DNA of 64,000 nt, taken from Rhodotorula mucilaginosa. Taxonomy: Eukaryota; Basidiomycota; Microbotryomycetes; Sporidiobolales; Sporidiobolaceae. A program made the position numbers and the translations under genes. The notes beneath the pieces were generated by a model that saw only the letters and a program-made list of their open reading frames with translations, was not told the origin of the DNA and did not search any database. Location of the stretch: NCBI GenBank assembly GCA_034406715.1, contig CP137869.1, forward strand, positions 248,001-312,000, in the 5' to 3' direction. Below, piece after piece: positions 33,454-44,600 of the stretch (position 1 is its first letter; each line of letters begins with the position of its first letter).

Positions 33454-35324
33454 ATGGAAACACCTCCATCACCGAGTCTCTCGACGGCTTCATCCCAGCG
33501 TCCGTCTTCCGTCCGCTCGGCCCATCCGCCACCGCCGAAACGCCTCGTGCCAGCCAAGAAACCGGTCGACCACACGCTTCCGCCGGAGAAGGAGACCTGG
33601 GGCCAGTGGTGGAAGCGCAAAGGATCCAGCTGGGGCGAAACCGCAGCCGTCAAAGTGAGTCCCGCTCTGTCGCCTTTCTTGCGGACGATAGCGGAGTCGA
33701 CCTTAGCATGGCTCGCATACTCACCTCTTGCGGCCATTCCGCAGGGACTCGCTATATCAGATTCCGTCGGCGGCAAGGTCAATCGCATTGCGACTGATTA
33801 CGTTAGTCCTCTTCAGCTCTCGCCTGTTCATGTCCGTCTTTCTTAGAGCTAACAAGCTTTCACATCTCCACAGATCGGCGTCGAACGATTCTGGCCGACG
33901 ACCGGAGATGGACCAGTGTACGTTTCCAGGTTGTGTCGAGAGCGGTCGGAGCAAGGCCTGCGACAAGCGAGCGAGTACAGCCTGTGTATGTGGTGCTGAC
34001 GTTTTCCAATGCTACTTTTTCACCGTGCGCAACATCGCCGACACTCTCGCTTACCCCGGCCATGATTTATCTCGACTGCGCCACTGCTTCGCCTTGCGTG
34101 CTTCCGCCTCGCTCGCCTTCACCCTGCCACCGAACTCGACCACATTCCGCTTCGCACGCCACATAATGCACATATGCAGCGAGATGGAGAAGGCTGCTAG
34201 GATCTTGCGAGGTAAATTCACAATCTGTTTGGCACGCACTCCGGACTTGCCAATGCTGATCTCGGATTTTCTCCCGCAGCCTTTACCGAGGAGGGCGTCG
34301 GCGCCAAGGTGGAGAAGAAAGACGAAAAAACCGGAGCCAAGATCGTGCGCAAAGTGATGCGCAAGATCCCCGCCTCGGTGATTCGACAAGCCAAGGGACT
34401 CATCATCTTTTCGTCGATGCGGAACGGGATCATGCCCTTCGGCGGGGCTGGAGGAAGTGGAGTGTGAGTGATCCTCGTGCCCCTCGCTTTGATTTGTACG
34501 CGCTCATAGCGAATCCGCTTGGACCGCACAGAATCGTAGCACGACTCGAGGACGGCAGCTGGTCTGCACCTTCAATGATCTCGCCCAACAACATGACCGG
34601 TGCGCTCAGCAGCTAGCATCAGCTTCTAGCCGAGCTTGTCGGCTGACCAGCATCCGTACGGCTTCACAGTCGGTCTCCTCGGCGGCGTCGATTTCTTCCA
34701 GTGTGTCCTGATCTTGCGCACGCAAGAAGCGGTCGACTCGTTCGCCTCGCACAAGATCACCATCGGTACCGAGATTGCCGTCGTCGCGGGACCATATGGC
34801 CAAGGCGCGAGCGCCGAAGTGGGCAAGGATCGCCAGCCTGTCTATTCTTACACGCGGTCCAAGGGGTTCTACGCGGGTGTCGAACTCGTCGGGCAGGCGT
34901 TCCTGTGTCGGTGGGACGAGAACGAGCGGATCTACTTTTGGCCTGGGGTCACGCAAAAGGACATCGTGCGTTATTGCCCTTATTTCGGGAATGCCTTCTC
35001 TCAGTTGGGGACGGGGTTGACTCGGGACTGACTTTGGCGTATCGGACGATCTCGCAGATCAGCGGCCGAACACGGACACCTCGCGAGGCCGAGGTCCTCC
35101 TCGACGCGATCGAGGCTGCCGAGTCTGGCGCGGCTCAAAAGGCTCACGGCATCGAGAACGAGTTTGAAGAGGCTCTGCCTTGGACCGACGGATCCGTGAT
35201 TGATCTGAACGAGGGCGAGACGCTCAAGTTGCCGCCGACGCCGGATCAATTGTCGCGGGAGGAAGAGGAGGAAGAGTGGCGGAGAGCCAAGGAGGAGAGG
35301 GACGCGAAACGGTTCTTGCGATGA
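33454..35324 (+). CDS. YSC84: Ysc84/SH3YL1-type SYLF-domain protein, copy 2
   Basis: Tandem paralogue of the previous gene, with more introns. It starts METPPSPSLSTASSQRPSSV, then KKPVDHTLPPEKETWGQWWK. The first intron (from 33655) joins VK to GLAISDSVGGKVNRIATDY, then IGVERFWPTTGDGPVEMEKA, ARILRAFTEEGVGAKVEKKD, VRKVMRKIPASVIRQAKGLI, IFSSMRNGIMPFGGAGGSG, VARLEDGSWSAPSMISPNN, GFTVGLLGGVDFFQCVLILR and VAGPYGQGASAEVGKD, followed by YTRSKGFYAGVELVGQAFLC. The end is acidic/basic coiled coil (REEEEEEWRRAKEERDAKRF) and, like copy 1, has no SH3 domain. The two SYLF domains are diverged and the intron positions differ, so the duplication is not recent. The stop at 35324 converges with GPI3 (126 bp). 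Confidence 0.88.
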
Positions 35325-35450
35325 CGAAGGCAGACTGTGCTGCCTCCGCTCCCTTTCACATTCTGCCTCTCTCTCTTCATATTTTCCCAGACAGTTTCCT
35401 CGTTTTGCAGTCTTCCTTGTTGCTATAAATAACGTTCTCCCCCCGTCTGT

Positions 35451-37575
35451 CTACCCGGGTCTCTCCTGAGCGGGAGTCGGTGATGCCGGCGGTCGATCGT
35501 CTTGTAGACACGCGTCGGCACTTTGTTCTGCCAGCAGCTCTTCGCGGCAAATCTGAAGTAGCACTCTAGCATGTGTCAACAAACAACTCCTCTTCCGTCA
35601 GCTAGAGACCGACTGACCTTCTTCCACCGATTGAGGTTGAACTTGCGCGCTCGACCGAGCGATTCCCGCGGTTGGAAGTAGTCGAGCAGGGCGAGGAGGA
35701 TATAGTCGACCATGATGATGATGCACATGATCTTGCCAAAGACGGCGCCGGTTCCGTAGTACCTGTGGGCCAGTTTCCAGATATGAGCGAGTGAGCGGAG
35801 CAACCTCATGCTGCCGACCCCTCGTGCTAGGAAGGGACGCGCACCTCCGGAGTCGCTCGGCGACTGGAACTCGAGGAACCGTGACCGCCTGACGGTAGAC
35901 GCGTTCGGTCCGCTCCGCAACGTCCGTCCACGAGTAGACTTGGTGGAGTTGCTCGCACGCGATGAGGGGATCGTGGGCCCCTGATCGAACGTGCGCGATC
36001 GCTTTCGAGATTGCACGTACGAGGTCTGTCATTGGCAAGAAGGAGTGCAGTCAGGGTACTCGTCCTCGTGCTCCGCTGACACCCGCATGTCCGCAGATCC
36101 GCTGACAAGGCGAGAAAACTGACCCTCTGCATCCGGCTCGGCAAATTCGACCAGTGCTGGAGGCAAGACCTCGGGCACGCCTCCGACGCGCGTCGAGACC
36201 ACAAAGAGACCGGCGCAGGCCGCTTCGAGGATCCCGATCCCGAACGCTTCCGTCAAAGACGGGTTCAAAAAGATCTGAGCCCGCGCGAGAATCTGCAGGG
36301 GAGGGCAAGAAGACGGCGCAGGGTTCAACGCCTGCAACAGTTTCTCTGCACTACTCGGTGGCCATCAAGAGAACCTTGTGGACTGACCCCTCGCACGTCC
36401 TCGTGCTTGACGCTTCCGAGTAACTCGACCCTGTCGCGGAGCAGCGTCTGATACTTGTCCCGCATCTGATCGAGTTCGACAATCTTCGGCCCGTCGCCGC
36501 CTGCAGGGATGCAGCTGTCAGTGAGTTTTCCTGAACACAAAGAGTGGCTCGAGACTAGACAGGTGTTCAACCGTCCTCACCGATCAGGAATCGGACATCG
36601 GGATGGAGAGCGCAGACTTTGGGCAGCGCAGCGATGAGCAAGTCGATTCCTTTGCGGTACACGAGTCGTTGTATGCAAACGATCGTGACTGAGCGTGCGC
36701 AAAAATGTTTCGGTAGACGTGTGCGTGAGGACGCGCTTCTCCGGTACTGTTCGAAAGAAACGGTGCCGTGATCGGCAGCTTACGGATCTCTGGAACGGGC
36801 GGGACTGGTTCTGCGGGTCGAAACTGACTGGCTACGACTGCGTTCGGGATGACGTGCACGATCGACGGGTTCAAGGCGCCGCGGAGGACTGTGTTCTCTT
36901 TGCTGCGAACGCGGGGTGAGCGAGGGTGAGTCCTCTCAGTCTGGGAATATCTTGAGTGGCTTCCGCGCCGACTCAAGCTCTGGTCCAGGAAACTCACCCT
37001 GTATGAGAGACGCAGATGACCGCTTCGACGTCGCTCAAGCACGCCTTGAGCATCTTGTTGCCCCAGATTTCAGCCATGTTGCCCAGTCCGAATAGCGAAT
37101 GGTCCGTAAAGACGGCCTTGATCCCGAGTGTCCTCGCGTGCATTATCGTCTCCATGCCGAGTGCGCTCAGGGCTGCGTGGGCGTGCACAATATCGATCGA
37201 CTCGCGGACGAGGATGGACCGGACCCACGGGAACGAGGTGAAAAAGTTGGGCAGGGTCGCGTGCACGTGCGTTGGCGGGAGCGGGCGGACGGGGACATAG
37301 TAGACTTTTACGCCGTTGGGGAGCCACCTGACGCCGTTCCGCGGCGGGTACGCGTGCGTGATGACAACGACCTGTGGGGCCGCCGAAGGGTGAGCTGGAT
37401 AGACGTGGACAGATGACGAATCAGGACTCACACGATGACCTCTCTTGGCTAGTGCCTGTGCGAGGCTGTAGATGTGGGACTCTACGCCTCCGACCTTTGG
37501 GAAGAAGTAGTCTGACGCGAGGGCAATGTTGAGCGAGGAGGACGAGGTCGGCGGTTCCGAGTGGCCATGGTCCAT
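35451..37575 (-). CDS. GPI3: GPI3/PIG-A, GPI-GlcNAc transferase catalytic subunit
   Basis: Transfers GlcNAc to phosphatidylinositol, the first step of GPI-anchor synthesis on the ER. Start ATG 37575 (MDHGHSEPPTSSSSL); the next residues read ALASDYFFPKVGGVESHIY. Then VVVITHAYPPRNGVRWLPNG, SIDIVHAHAALSALGMETI, VFTDHSLFGLGNMAEIWGNK, SIVHVIPNAVVASQF, TIVCIQRLVYRKGIDLLIAA and GDGPKIVELDQMRDK. After an intron come RAQIFLNPSLTEAFGIGILE and AACAGLFVVSTRVGGVPEVL, the E-x7-E nucleotide-sugar region of family 4 glycosyltransferases. Near the end IIIMVDYILLALLDYFQP is the single C-terminal membrane span. I place the last exon after a donor at RWKK (gtcagtc) and acceptor cttcag, ending ...PAQERPG with TAG at 35451-35453. 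At least eight exons. Confidence 0.92.
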
Positions 37576-37800
37576 CCGCACTGCGTAGCCATGCACACCG
37601 AGCTGCAGCAGTATTCCTCGATCGCTTCTTTACTAAGCGCCTCGCCTTGGCAGATCCAGTGATTGGGCAATGTTGACCCCGGGAAGACGAACACCTGACC
37701 TGATCGGGAGCGGGAGAGCCCCTCGTTCGCCTTCGACATCTCACTCGCTCGGGGGCAGACACGCCGAGCCTGCCGATGAATGCTACCAGACACGCCAACT

Positions 37801-39494
37801 ATGGCGACTGAGAACGCTCCGGCTCCTGCTCCTGCTCAGTCCGCGCCCGCCCTCGCTCCGCGATTCTCATCATTTCACCGCACGCTGCAGGAGGAAACCC
37901 TCGCAAAGCTCGTCAAGATCGGCCCAGACTACTGGAACCGTATACAAGAGTATCATGACCACTTCGACCGGCTGCAGCAGGCCCGCGCCCACCTCGAGGC
38001 GCAGGCCGAAGTCGTCCGTGCCTGCGCCGCCGCGATGGACGCCCTGCATGACAAAGCTCGCGCCAACCAGAGCGTCATAACGTGTGTACTCATGCTCCTG
38101 CGCTCGTGGGGAGTCTCGCACGCTCACCCTCCACTCGCTTCGCCGGTATCCTCGTTCCTTCCCGCAGCAATCAGTTCGGACCCGCGACGATCCAAGACAT
38201 GGACGACGTCAGCATGCTGTTGACTTCCATGCGTCACTTCGAATGGGACGTCGTCGCCCCCTACCGCGCTCGTGTACATCCGGACCCGGACTGGTATACC
38301 GCCGTCCCGTGCTTCCCCGCCCGCATGGAAAAGGCACTCCCTATCACGGCGCAGGATGTGCTGGACCACAGTCCGCTTCTGGAGCACATCTTTTGCGACC
38401 CCTACCCTGATTTCAGTCAAGGCGCCGTCGACGCCGCCCGGGCCTACCTGGAAGCGATCGCCGAGCCAGCCGTCGAAGGCGCCGCAGCCTCGCCGTCCCT
38501 GTCCGCCGTCCGCGAACCGCTCCACGCCGACATACGCCCGTTTGCTCAACTCTGGTCCACAGTATTGCAGGTTTTCGCTCCTGGCCCTGAGGAGTCAGTC
38601 TGGCGTGCATGTTTTCTTGTGTGGAAGACGTATGAACTGAAGCGGGAGACCTCCGCAGTCCTTTCTACGAACACACCGTCGAATACGACCCGCCGGCTGA
38701 CTGGGAGTCGGCGGTACTGTACACGGCTCTTGGTCCGAATGGCGCAACAGGTCCCCAGAGCCTGGACGTTCAGGTGGGTTGTTTCTTCGGCCGGTTTTGT
38801 CGTGCCTGACAACACAGACCGATAAGATGTGCTCTGGCTCCGACAGGCTGGCGACCGGATTCTGGTCGTAGATCCAGACAAGGCGCGCAACAATGTCGTC
38901 GAGGCCTACCACCTCACTCCGCGCCGCAAGGATTCCCTCACTCATGGGTGAGTTTCGCTCTCCTCCCCGGCGGTGGAGGGGATGCGGACATGCGCAGCTC
39001 AAACCACCTCGACTTCGATCTTGATCAGGCTCGTATCGTATGTCGGCTGTCTTGTCGAGGTTGGCGAGTCGGGCGACACTTCGGCGACCTGCGCAGACGC
39101 AACCGAGACCGCCGCCGCCGCCGAGCCAGAGCGGCGCACTATTGGCCGGACGAAACCCTCCTTGACGCCCGACGCCGACGCAACTCGATTCTTCGACGCT
39201 ACTGAGCGCTACATCTCCTTCCGCCGCGCTGTGCAAGACGCTGTCGCGGTCGTCGCGGTCCGTTCGATCCGCGGCATGAACGAGCTAGCGCTCCGAACGG
39301 ATGCCCTCACCGCCGAACTTCACCAACAAATCTGGGAGGAGCGCGCTCAGATGGAGGAGCTCGGGGTACTGCAAGACGCCTGCGAGGTGCCCACGCGCGC
39401 GACTCGTCGAGCACGCGTCGGCGTCGCTGTTGTCGAGCCTTCCTATCTCGACGCGATCCTGTGGCTAGTCATTCTCTCCCGAACCCCAGCCTAG
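37801..39494 (+). CDS. Hypothetical multi-exon protein
   Basis: Not recognised. The first exon ([13 protein letters not shown]) leads into a helical, probably coiled-coil stretch: FHRTLQEETLAKLVKIGPDY, then HFDRLQQARAHLEAQAEVVR. The second exon (about 38170-38570) is longer: ATIQDMDDVSMLLTSMRHFE, then YRARVHPDPDWYTAVP. Short exons follow with SPFYEHTVEYDPPADWES and AGDRILVVDPDKARNNVVEA. The last exon, from about 39035, has ATERYISFRRAVQDAVAVVA and LTAELHQQIWEERAQMEELG, ending at 39494. No signal peptide; the hydrophobic stretch near the end (SYLDAILWLVILSRTPA) might be a tail anchor. Splice sites at 38072, 38570, 38770 and 38945 are my estimates. It is divergent from GPI3 (225 bp). Confidence 0.6.
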
Positions 39495-39827
39495 TCTTCG
39501 TTCTTTCTCCGCCGACTTTCAGATCTGTAGCCCTTTGCCCTGTAGCGATCGCCTGTAGCCTGCGGGTTTCGACCTCTGATCATATGCCGTTCTAGACGCA
39601 CGTAACAGCTGATATGCCACCTTGCGACAAGCTCGGGAAATTCAGTCGCTCTTTCTTGTTCAGTATGCTCACTTTCGACCCTGCTCGAGCACACGCTGAC
39701 ACTAAATCTGGATGTCGCCGCGAGGTGGCCCTCCGCGATCTGGCGTGCTCGGAGATGCACCGCCTCGGAGGTCGAAGCACCTCGCTCCTTCGCACTTCGA
39801 CTTTGGTCAGTTCACTGCGGCAACACC
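39495..39827. other. Intergenic, promoter of the FAS1 gene
   Basis: About 330 bp between two plus-strand genes. It should contain the FAS1 gene's promoter; nothing else is recognised. Confidence 0.4.
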
Positions 39828-42116
39828 ATGAAATTCGCAGTGTGGTCGCTAGCAGCGGCAGCTTCGGCACCGCTGTTTGCCTCTGCTGCTCCGCCCTTCG
39901 TCCTCCAGAACGGACAGCGCGCGCCGGCTGCGCTTTTTGATCAAGTCACCGAGCCCGCTGCTCATCGCCTGCAGGATCTCACGGTCGACGATTTCCAGGC
40001 TGTCCAGCATGCCATCAAGGATTCGTTCGAGCACGCCGTCGACGACGCGAAGCACCTGATCCAGGACACCTTTGGCCTCGCCTCCGATGATGACGACGCA
40101 GTTGCCAACAACGCAATCCCTCACTTGCCGAGTCATCCGCTGCCGCCGCCGGTGATTGATCTCAAAGAGTACACCATCTTTGAGATTGTCAACGCCTCGC
40201 TCGAGCACCACCACCACCGCTGTGGTCACCATCACGACTCCTCCGAGTCCGATGCCGAGGAGGCGCGCCACATCGCCACCCGCAAGATCCGCAAGGGACT
40301 CGCCGCGGTCTTCCGATTCGGAGACGGCGAGAACGGGGACGGCGAGCACAAGCCAGACCCGTCCAGGCTCCCGCTACACCGTCTCGCTTGGCTCGCCAAT
40401 TTCAGTACTGAAGCCGGCGACTTGCTCAAGCAGGATGGGCCCATCACGCTGCTCGCTCCGGACGATGCGGCGCTCACTCCGCCCCACCGCGGGCACGGAC
40501 GAGAGGGTCCTCACGAGCACCACGGACCGCCGGGTCGTCGTCCGAGCGGACCTCGTCGCGGACCGATGGAGGACCCGCATGTTTCCGTTGTTCAACCAGG
40601 TGAGTATTCCGACTCCTTCATTCCGAGCTGCGCGGTCGAAAGCTCACACCTGCGGTCTCATTCCCTATTCACAGTTGACCTCGCCGAGATGGACCCGCTT
40701 CACGGCGCTTTCTCCGAATCGGCGCCGCACCCCTTCCACTCCGAGGCGTTCAGCCCCGAGAAACTTGCCGCACTCGCCGCCAGCGAGGAGGGAGGAGACG
40801 AGCACCGCCGCGAGATGTTCAAGAAACTGATCGCCATCGTCGCCAAGTACCACATCATCCCGGAAGCCGCCGAGGCTCACGACCTCGTGGACCGCGCGAC
40901 CCTCCCGACCCTGCTCACCGACGAGCGCGTTCGAGTGTCTCCCGCGTTCCGCGGTTTCCCCTTCCCGCACCCGACCCTGAGCTTCAACGTCTACGCCGAG
41001 AAGCGCGGCCCGACCATCTTGGCCAAGAATGGAGTCATCCACCTCATCTCAGCGCCGCTTCTGCCGCCGTTCACGCCGCTCAACCAGGTCTTCTTGACGC
41101 CGCAGTACTTTGCCGCGCTCACGAACGCGGTGCAGAAAGCCGGTCTCGCCTCAGCGCTCGTCCCGCAGCACGCTTATGAGGCCGACTCGGCGTTGGACGA
41201 CGAGATGCCGCCTCTCGTCTCGGAGCTCATTCAGGAGCTCGTCGCTGAGAAGGGCCTGAACGAGTACACCATCTTTGCGCCGACCAACTGGGCCTTTGGT
41301 CGACTGCCGTTCCAAATCCTCGCCTTCCTCCACTCGCCGTTCCCCATCTCGCAAAAGGTCCTCAAGTACCTCCTCGCGTACCACGTCGTCCCGGGCGTCA
41401 CCTTCTACACCGACTTTTACAAGAACGACTCGTCGATTGCCGGAGCGGCTCTTTCCGTTCACGAGGAAGTCGACGTCGAGCTCGCGATGGACTTGCCCCT
41501 TGACGGCCCGCGCCGGGAGCTGTCGCCGCGCGGCAATGTTACGCACTACGTCCTCCCAACTCTGCTCACCGAGAGCAACGAGAACGCCACTCTCCGCGTC
41601 GACGTCATCTCGTACCGCTTTGCGGGCAAGGGACCGGTCCGCCGCTCCGTGATTGTCCATCCCGCGCACCACCACCACGACCACGACCACCACGGTCATG
41701 ACCACGACCACGATCACGACCACGACCACGATCACGACCACGACCACGATCACGACCACGACCACGACCACCACCACGACCACCACCACGACCGCGATGG
41801 CGGAAAGCACCACTTTGGTGGCGAGCACGGCGGCGGACCTCGCAACGGCCCGCTCCACCCGCACCCGGTCAAGGTCGCGTTCACCGACGTTCCGGCCCGC
41901 AAGGGTGCCATTCAGGTGAGTGATCCGCTCTTCGCTGAGATGATACTAGCCTGGTCAGCTGACGCCTTGGCCACTCCGTCTTGCTTTGCACAGGTCCTCG
42001 GCCGCGACTTGCTGCTCCCGCCGCCGCCTCCTCACTACCACGAGTCTTCGGTCTCGGGCATGGACGCGCTCGAGATCAAGCAGATCCGCAAGGCTCTTCG
42101 TCAGCTCCGCGCTTGA
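39828..42116 (+). CDS. Secreted fasciclin (FAS1) domain protein with His/Asp-rich repeat
   Basis: The start MKFAVWSLAAAASAPLFASA is a clear signal peptide, so the protein is secreted or wall-bound. Two FAS1-like regions are seen. The first, near residues 115-220, has LKEYTIFEIVNASLEHHH and later DGPITLLAPDDAALTPPH. The second, more typical, has FLTPQYFAALTNAVQKAGL, NEYTIFAPTNWAFGRLPFQI and KVLKYLLAYHVVPGVTFYT. FAS1 proteins act in adhesion or cell walls. A 40-residue His/Asp run follows the second domain and could bind metal. Two introns with good signals (40600-40674, 75 nt; 41916-41993, 78 nt) are both multiples of three and lack stops, so the unspliced frame is also open. Spliced length is 711 residues. 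No GPI signal: the end is ALEIKQIRKALRQLRA. Confidence 0.87.
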   Translation: MKFAVWSLAAAASAPLFASAAPPFVLQNGQRAPAALFDQVTEPAAHRLQDLTVDDFQAVQHAIKDSFEHAVDDAKHLIQDTFGLASDDDDAVANNAIPHLPSHPLPPPVIDLKEYTIFEIVNASLEHHHHRCGHHHDSSESDAEEARHIATRKIRKGLAAVFRFGDGENGDGEHKPDPSRLPLHRLAWLANFSTEAGDLLKQDGPITLLAPDDAALTPPHRGHGREGPHEHHGPPGRRPSGPRRGPMEDPHVSVVQPGEYSDSFIPSCAVESSHLRSHSLFTVDLAEMDPLHGAFSESAPHPFHSEAFSPEKLAALAASEEGGDEHRREMFKKLIAIVAKYHIIPEAAEAHDLVDRATLPTLLTDERVRVSPAFRGFPFPHPTLSFNVYAEKRGPTILAKNGVIHLISAPLLPPFTPLNQVFLTPQYFAALTNAVQKAGLASALVPQHAYEADSALDDEMPPLVSELIQELVAEKGLNEYTIFAPTNWAFGRLPFQILAFLHSPFPISQKVLKYLLAYHVVPGVTFYTDFYKNDSSIAGAALSVHEEVDVELAMDLPLDGPRRELSPRGNVTHYVLPTLLTESNENATLRVDVISYRFAGKGPVRRSVIVHPAHHHHDHDHHGHDHDHDHDHDHDHDHDHDHDHDHDHHHDHHHDRDGGKHHFGGEHGGGPRNGPLHPHPVKVAFTDVPARKGAIQVSDPLFAEMILAWSADALATPSCFAQVLGRDLLLPPPPPHYHESSVSGMDALEIKQIRKALRQLRA
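41667..41795 (+). repeat. His/Asp codon repeat (HDHDHD) in the FAS1 gene
   Basis: A run of CAC/CAT alternating with GAC/GAT codons, about 43 codons, within the FAS1 coding sequence. The unit is 6 nt with a 12-nt super-unit alternating GACCAC and GATCAC. It reads as poly-Val on the other strand, which is an artefact. The protein could chelate Zn, Ni or Cu; this is inference. Confidence 0.92.
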
Positions 42117-42897
42117 TCGTACACACTCCCAGCCTGTATATATTCCGTTCTGCCTCGCCTCGAAAATCGTTCTCCGAATCGAAACAAAGTCACTCTCCCT
42201 GCTCTTCACAGCACCCTCTGTAGCCACTTCATCTGTGAGCCTTTTTTTCTGTCTTGTGCGATTCACATGTGGCCGCGCCCTACGGCCTGGATTGTATGTG
42301 GGATTCAGCGCGGATCGGGAGCACACCCCTCTTCGAATTTCGTTTCTCGCGCTAGAGCACGCCTATTCCTGCTCAGGCTCGCTGGACTGCCCGAAGCGCG
42401 TCTGTACCATAGTGAAAGAATCGCTTTCTGAACGCCTGTGCGCGTTGGCGTTTGGGATTCGCAAAGCCGACGCCGCTTTCACCACTGACACTCACGCTCC
42501 AGGCAAAGTGCGTGCCCTCCTTGGGAGGACCGATCAAGACTGCACTGGAGAAGAAGTCCATGACGGAGGCGACTAGGTCGGAATGCCCGGGAGCAGGCTA
42601 TAGCTAGCCGTTGCTTGCTCCTCGTAGAGTTGACCTTCTCACGCTGGCAGGAGGACCTACGTCGAGCTCGAAAATCGGAGCAGCGCTCGCAAGCTACTTT
42701 CACTTCGGGGAGAAAGGTGCACGGACAATCTAGATAACTGAAGTCCGGACTGGCTCTTGCGGCTCGGAACGCGGCCAAAGTGACGACTTGCTCGTTGGCG
42801 CTAATCTCTGCCGCAAAGCTCAAGCGATCTGCAGGTGCTGTCCTGAGGAGCTGTCCAACCAGGCCCTCCGTCTGGATCAGCTTGTAGAACACTTGGC
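42117..42897. other. Gene-poor stretch with possible gene remnant (minus strand)
   Basis: No convincing gene. On the minus strand a frame from about 42892 reads FYKLIQTEGLVGQLLRTAPA then FAAEISANEQVVTLAAFRAA, which looks protein-like but is short. It may be the continuation of the conserved MLLYNDVQWQWTGEPRTG segment in the neighbouring repeat, across a gtgagt-containing junction. That would make it a broken or partial gene of unknown family. Confidence 0.3.
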
Positions 42898-44530
42898 TTG
42901 GGCGGTACGCGACTCACCCGCTGCTGGCTCCCGTCCGCGGCTCGCCCGTCCATTGCCACTGCACGTCGTTGTACAGGAGCATCTTGCCCTCTTGCTGCGC
43001 GCGGGCGGGCGGCCTTGAGGCCGAGCGGCAACGACGAGTTGAGGCGAGCTTTTGAGGGCTCGTACGCGCGAGTCGAGCTGAGCGGTGCAGCGCTGGCGAG
43101 GCTGGCCCGAAGCGATTGAGACGACGACGAGACCTCGATTGAGACTCAGCACCAAATCGGAGGTGGAGACGCGCCGCGAGAGAAGGAGCGGAGGAGCTGC
43201 AACAAGCAACAACGCGTGCTGTTGCCGAGTCGGAGGTCGAAAGAAAGCGCGGCGGCGGCGGCGGCGGCGCGGAATCTGGGGAAACGACGACGGGACGGGA
43301 TCGGGTCGCCGGCGTCGAGGAAAAATCTCCTCATCGCGTCGCCTCCGCCCCTCGCCTTGCGAGAGCTGTGCATTCCTCCGAGTCGCTTATCTCGGTTCAA
43401 ACCCTGCTCATTCGAATCAGTTGGAGCTCAGTTGGAGTACGACAGCAAGAGATGGATGCCTCGTCTTCAAGGCGAAATCAAACCCACCCGTCGACTTGGC
43501 GCCATTGGAGCACCTCACCTCTCAAGCTGACTCGTTCGGCATGGCCGGAAGGCGGCTCGGCATGTCGAGTCGAGGACGTGCAACGGCATGTCGGGCGGTG
43601 GGGAATGCGGGCAAGCGACGCGCGACCTTTCGAAGGAGCTGGACTGCAGCGGCGTTGAGAGAACCACAGTCAGCCTTTGTCTAGCTCCGGCTCGTAGCTC
43701 CAAGTGTCCTTCACATACCTAGAGAGCCGCAGGGTCGCTCGAAAGCGTTTGTTGTTGGGTCCGTCTCTGTCGGGGCAGTTTCTGACGAGAGTGGCGGCGC
43801 GTGCCGGACTTGTTCAAGGCGAGCCATTCTGGGCTCCGGTGAGCGGCTCTAGGTCCCGAGGGACTTCTGGTAGGCTGGAGAGAGTAGCCCTGCTCGAATC
43901 CGCGCGCGCCGCCGCTTCCGTGTCCGACAAGCTGACGAATCTTTGGTCATCTAATTAGCTCGGGGCGTGCAAACCGAGCCGATTACAGAGTGAGGCGATT
44001 TCGCACTGCGTCTATAGTACGCTCTGTGTTGCCCCGTCCAACCGCTATGAACCCCGCTGTAAACAGGCCGGCCCGGACTCAATTCCCAGTTTTGCAAGTC
44101 TGCGCTGCGGATCTGGCTCGGCAAAGGCCCCCAAGGCGCCGGAGTTGCAGGAGCATATTCAGTAGCTCGTGTACTACCTGTATTCATCTTCGCCCACCTC
44201 GTGACTCGTCGTTTTTCTAGATTTGTTCTTGGGAACTTACTCAGCAAACAAGACCGCCTCAAACACCCCCTATAGTTCGCAAGTAAGGCCCGATGAGCGA
44301 GGCCGGCGCGGCAGGATCTGTTTCGCGTGCTGGAGTTGGATTTTGGCAGGAGTCCATAAGGAGAAGGACCTGTTTGTTCCGGCTATGGGCTATGCACACC
44401 TGTCTGTGCTTGCAGAGGAGTAGTATACTTTGTCGTTTCTGCAACTTGCGACTGCGGACTCGGAACCCAAAACGAGGGGTCTTCAAACACCCTCGAGGGG
44501 TCTTCAAACACAAAACGAGGGGTCTTCAAT
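42898..44530 (+). repeat. Modular two-copy repeat, left copy
   Basis: Partner of 53831-55290, same orientation. Block 1 (42898-about 43690) aligns with 53831-about 54570. The first 450 bp is over 90 percent identical by eye, including shared strings such as gagacgacgacgagacctcg; the rest is weaker. Block 2 (44295-44420) aligns with 54929-55047 and includes the shared atgcacacctgtctgtgctt. Block 3 (44196-44272) aligns with 55219-55290 and ends at cctcaaacaccccctA. Blocks 2 and 3 are in swapped order in the two copies. Small minus-strand frames inside block 1 (LRSFSRGASPPPIWC; NDVQWQWTGEPRTG) are kept in both. Family unknown. Confidence 0.75.
44473..44529 (+). repeat. Tandem minisatellite, about 22-bp unit, 2.6 copies
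   Basis: Units begin at 44473, 44494 and 44516 and share cgaggggtcttcaa; the first two continue with acac. It sits at the right edge of the left repeat copy, 70 bp from the stop of the next gene. A related string (caaacaccccc) is found in block 3 of both copies. Confidence 0.85.
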
Positions 44531-44600
44531 GGATTGTAGATTGCACATCAATGGTAGAAACAATATGAAGGAGACAATAGATCTGTAAGGGGCGGCTCGA

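Noticed and set aside
41151-41864. Minus-strand poly-Val protein
   Set aside because: Antisense of the His/Asp codon run in the FAS1 gene.
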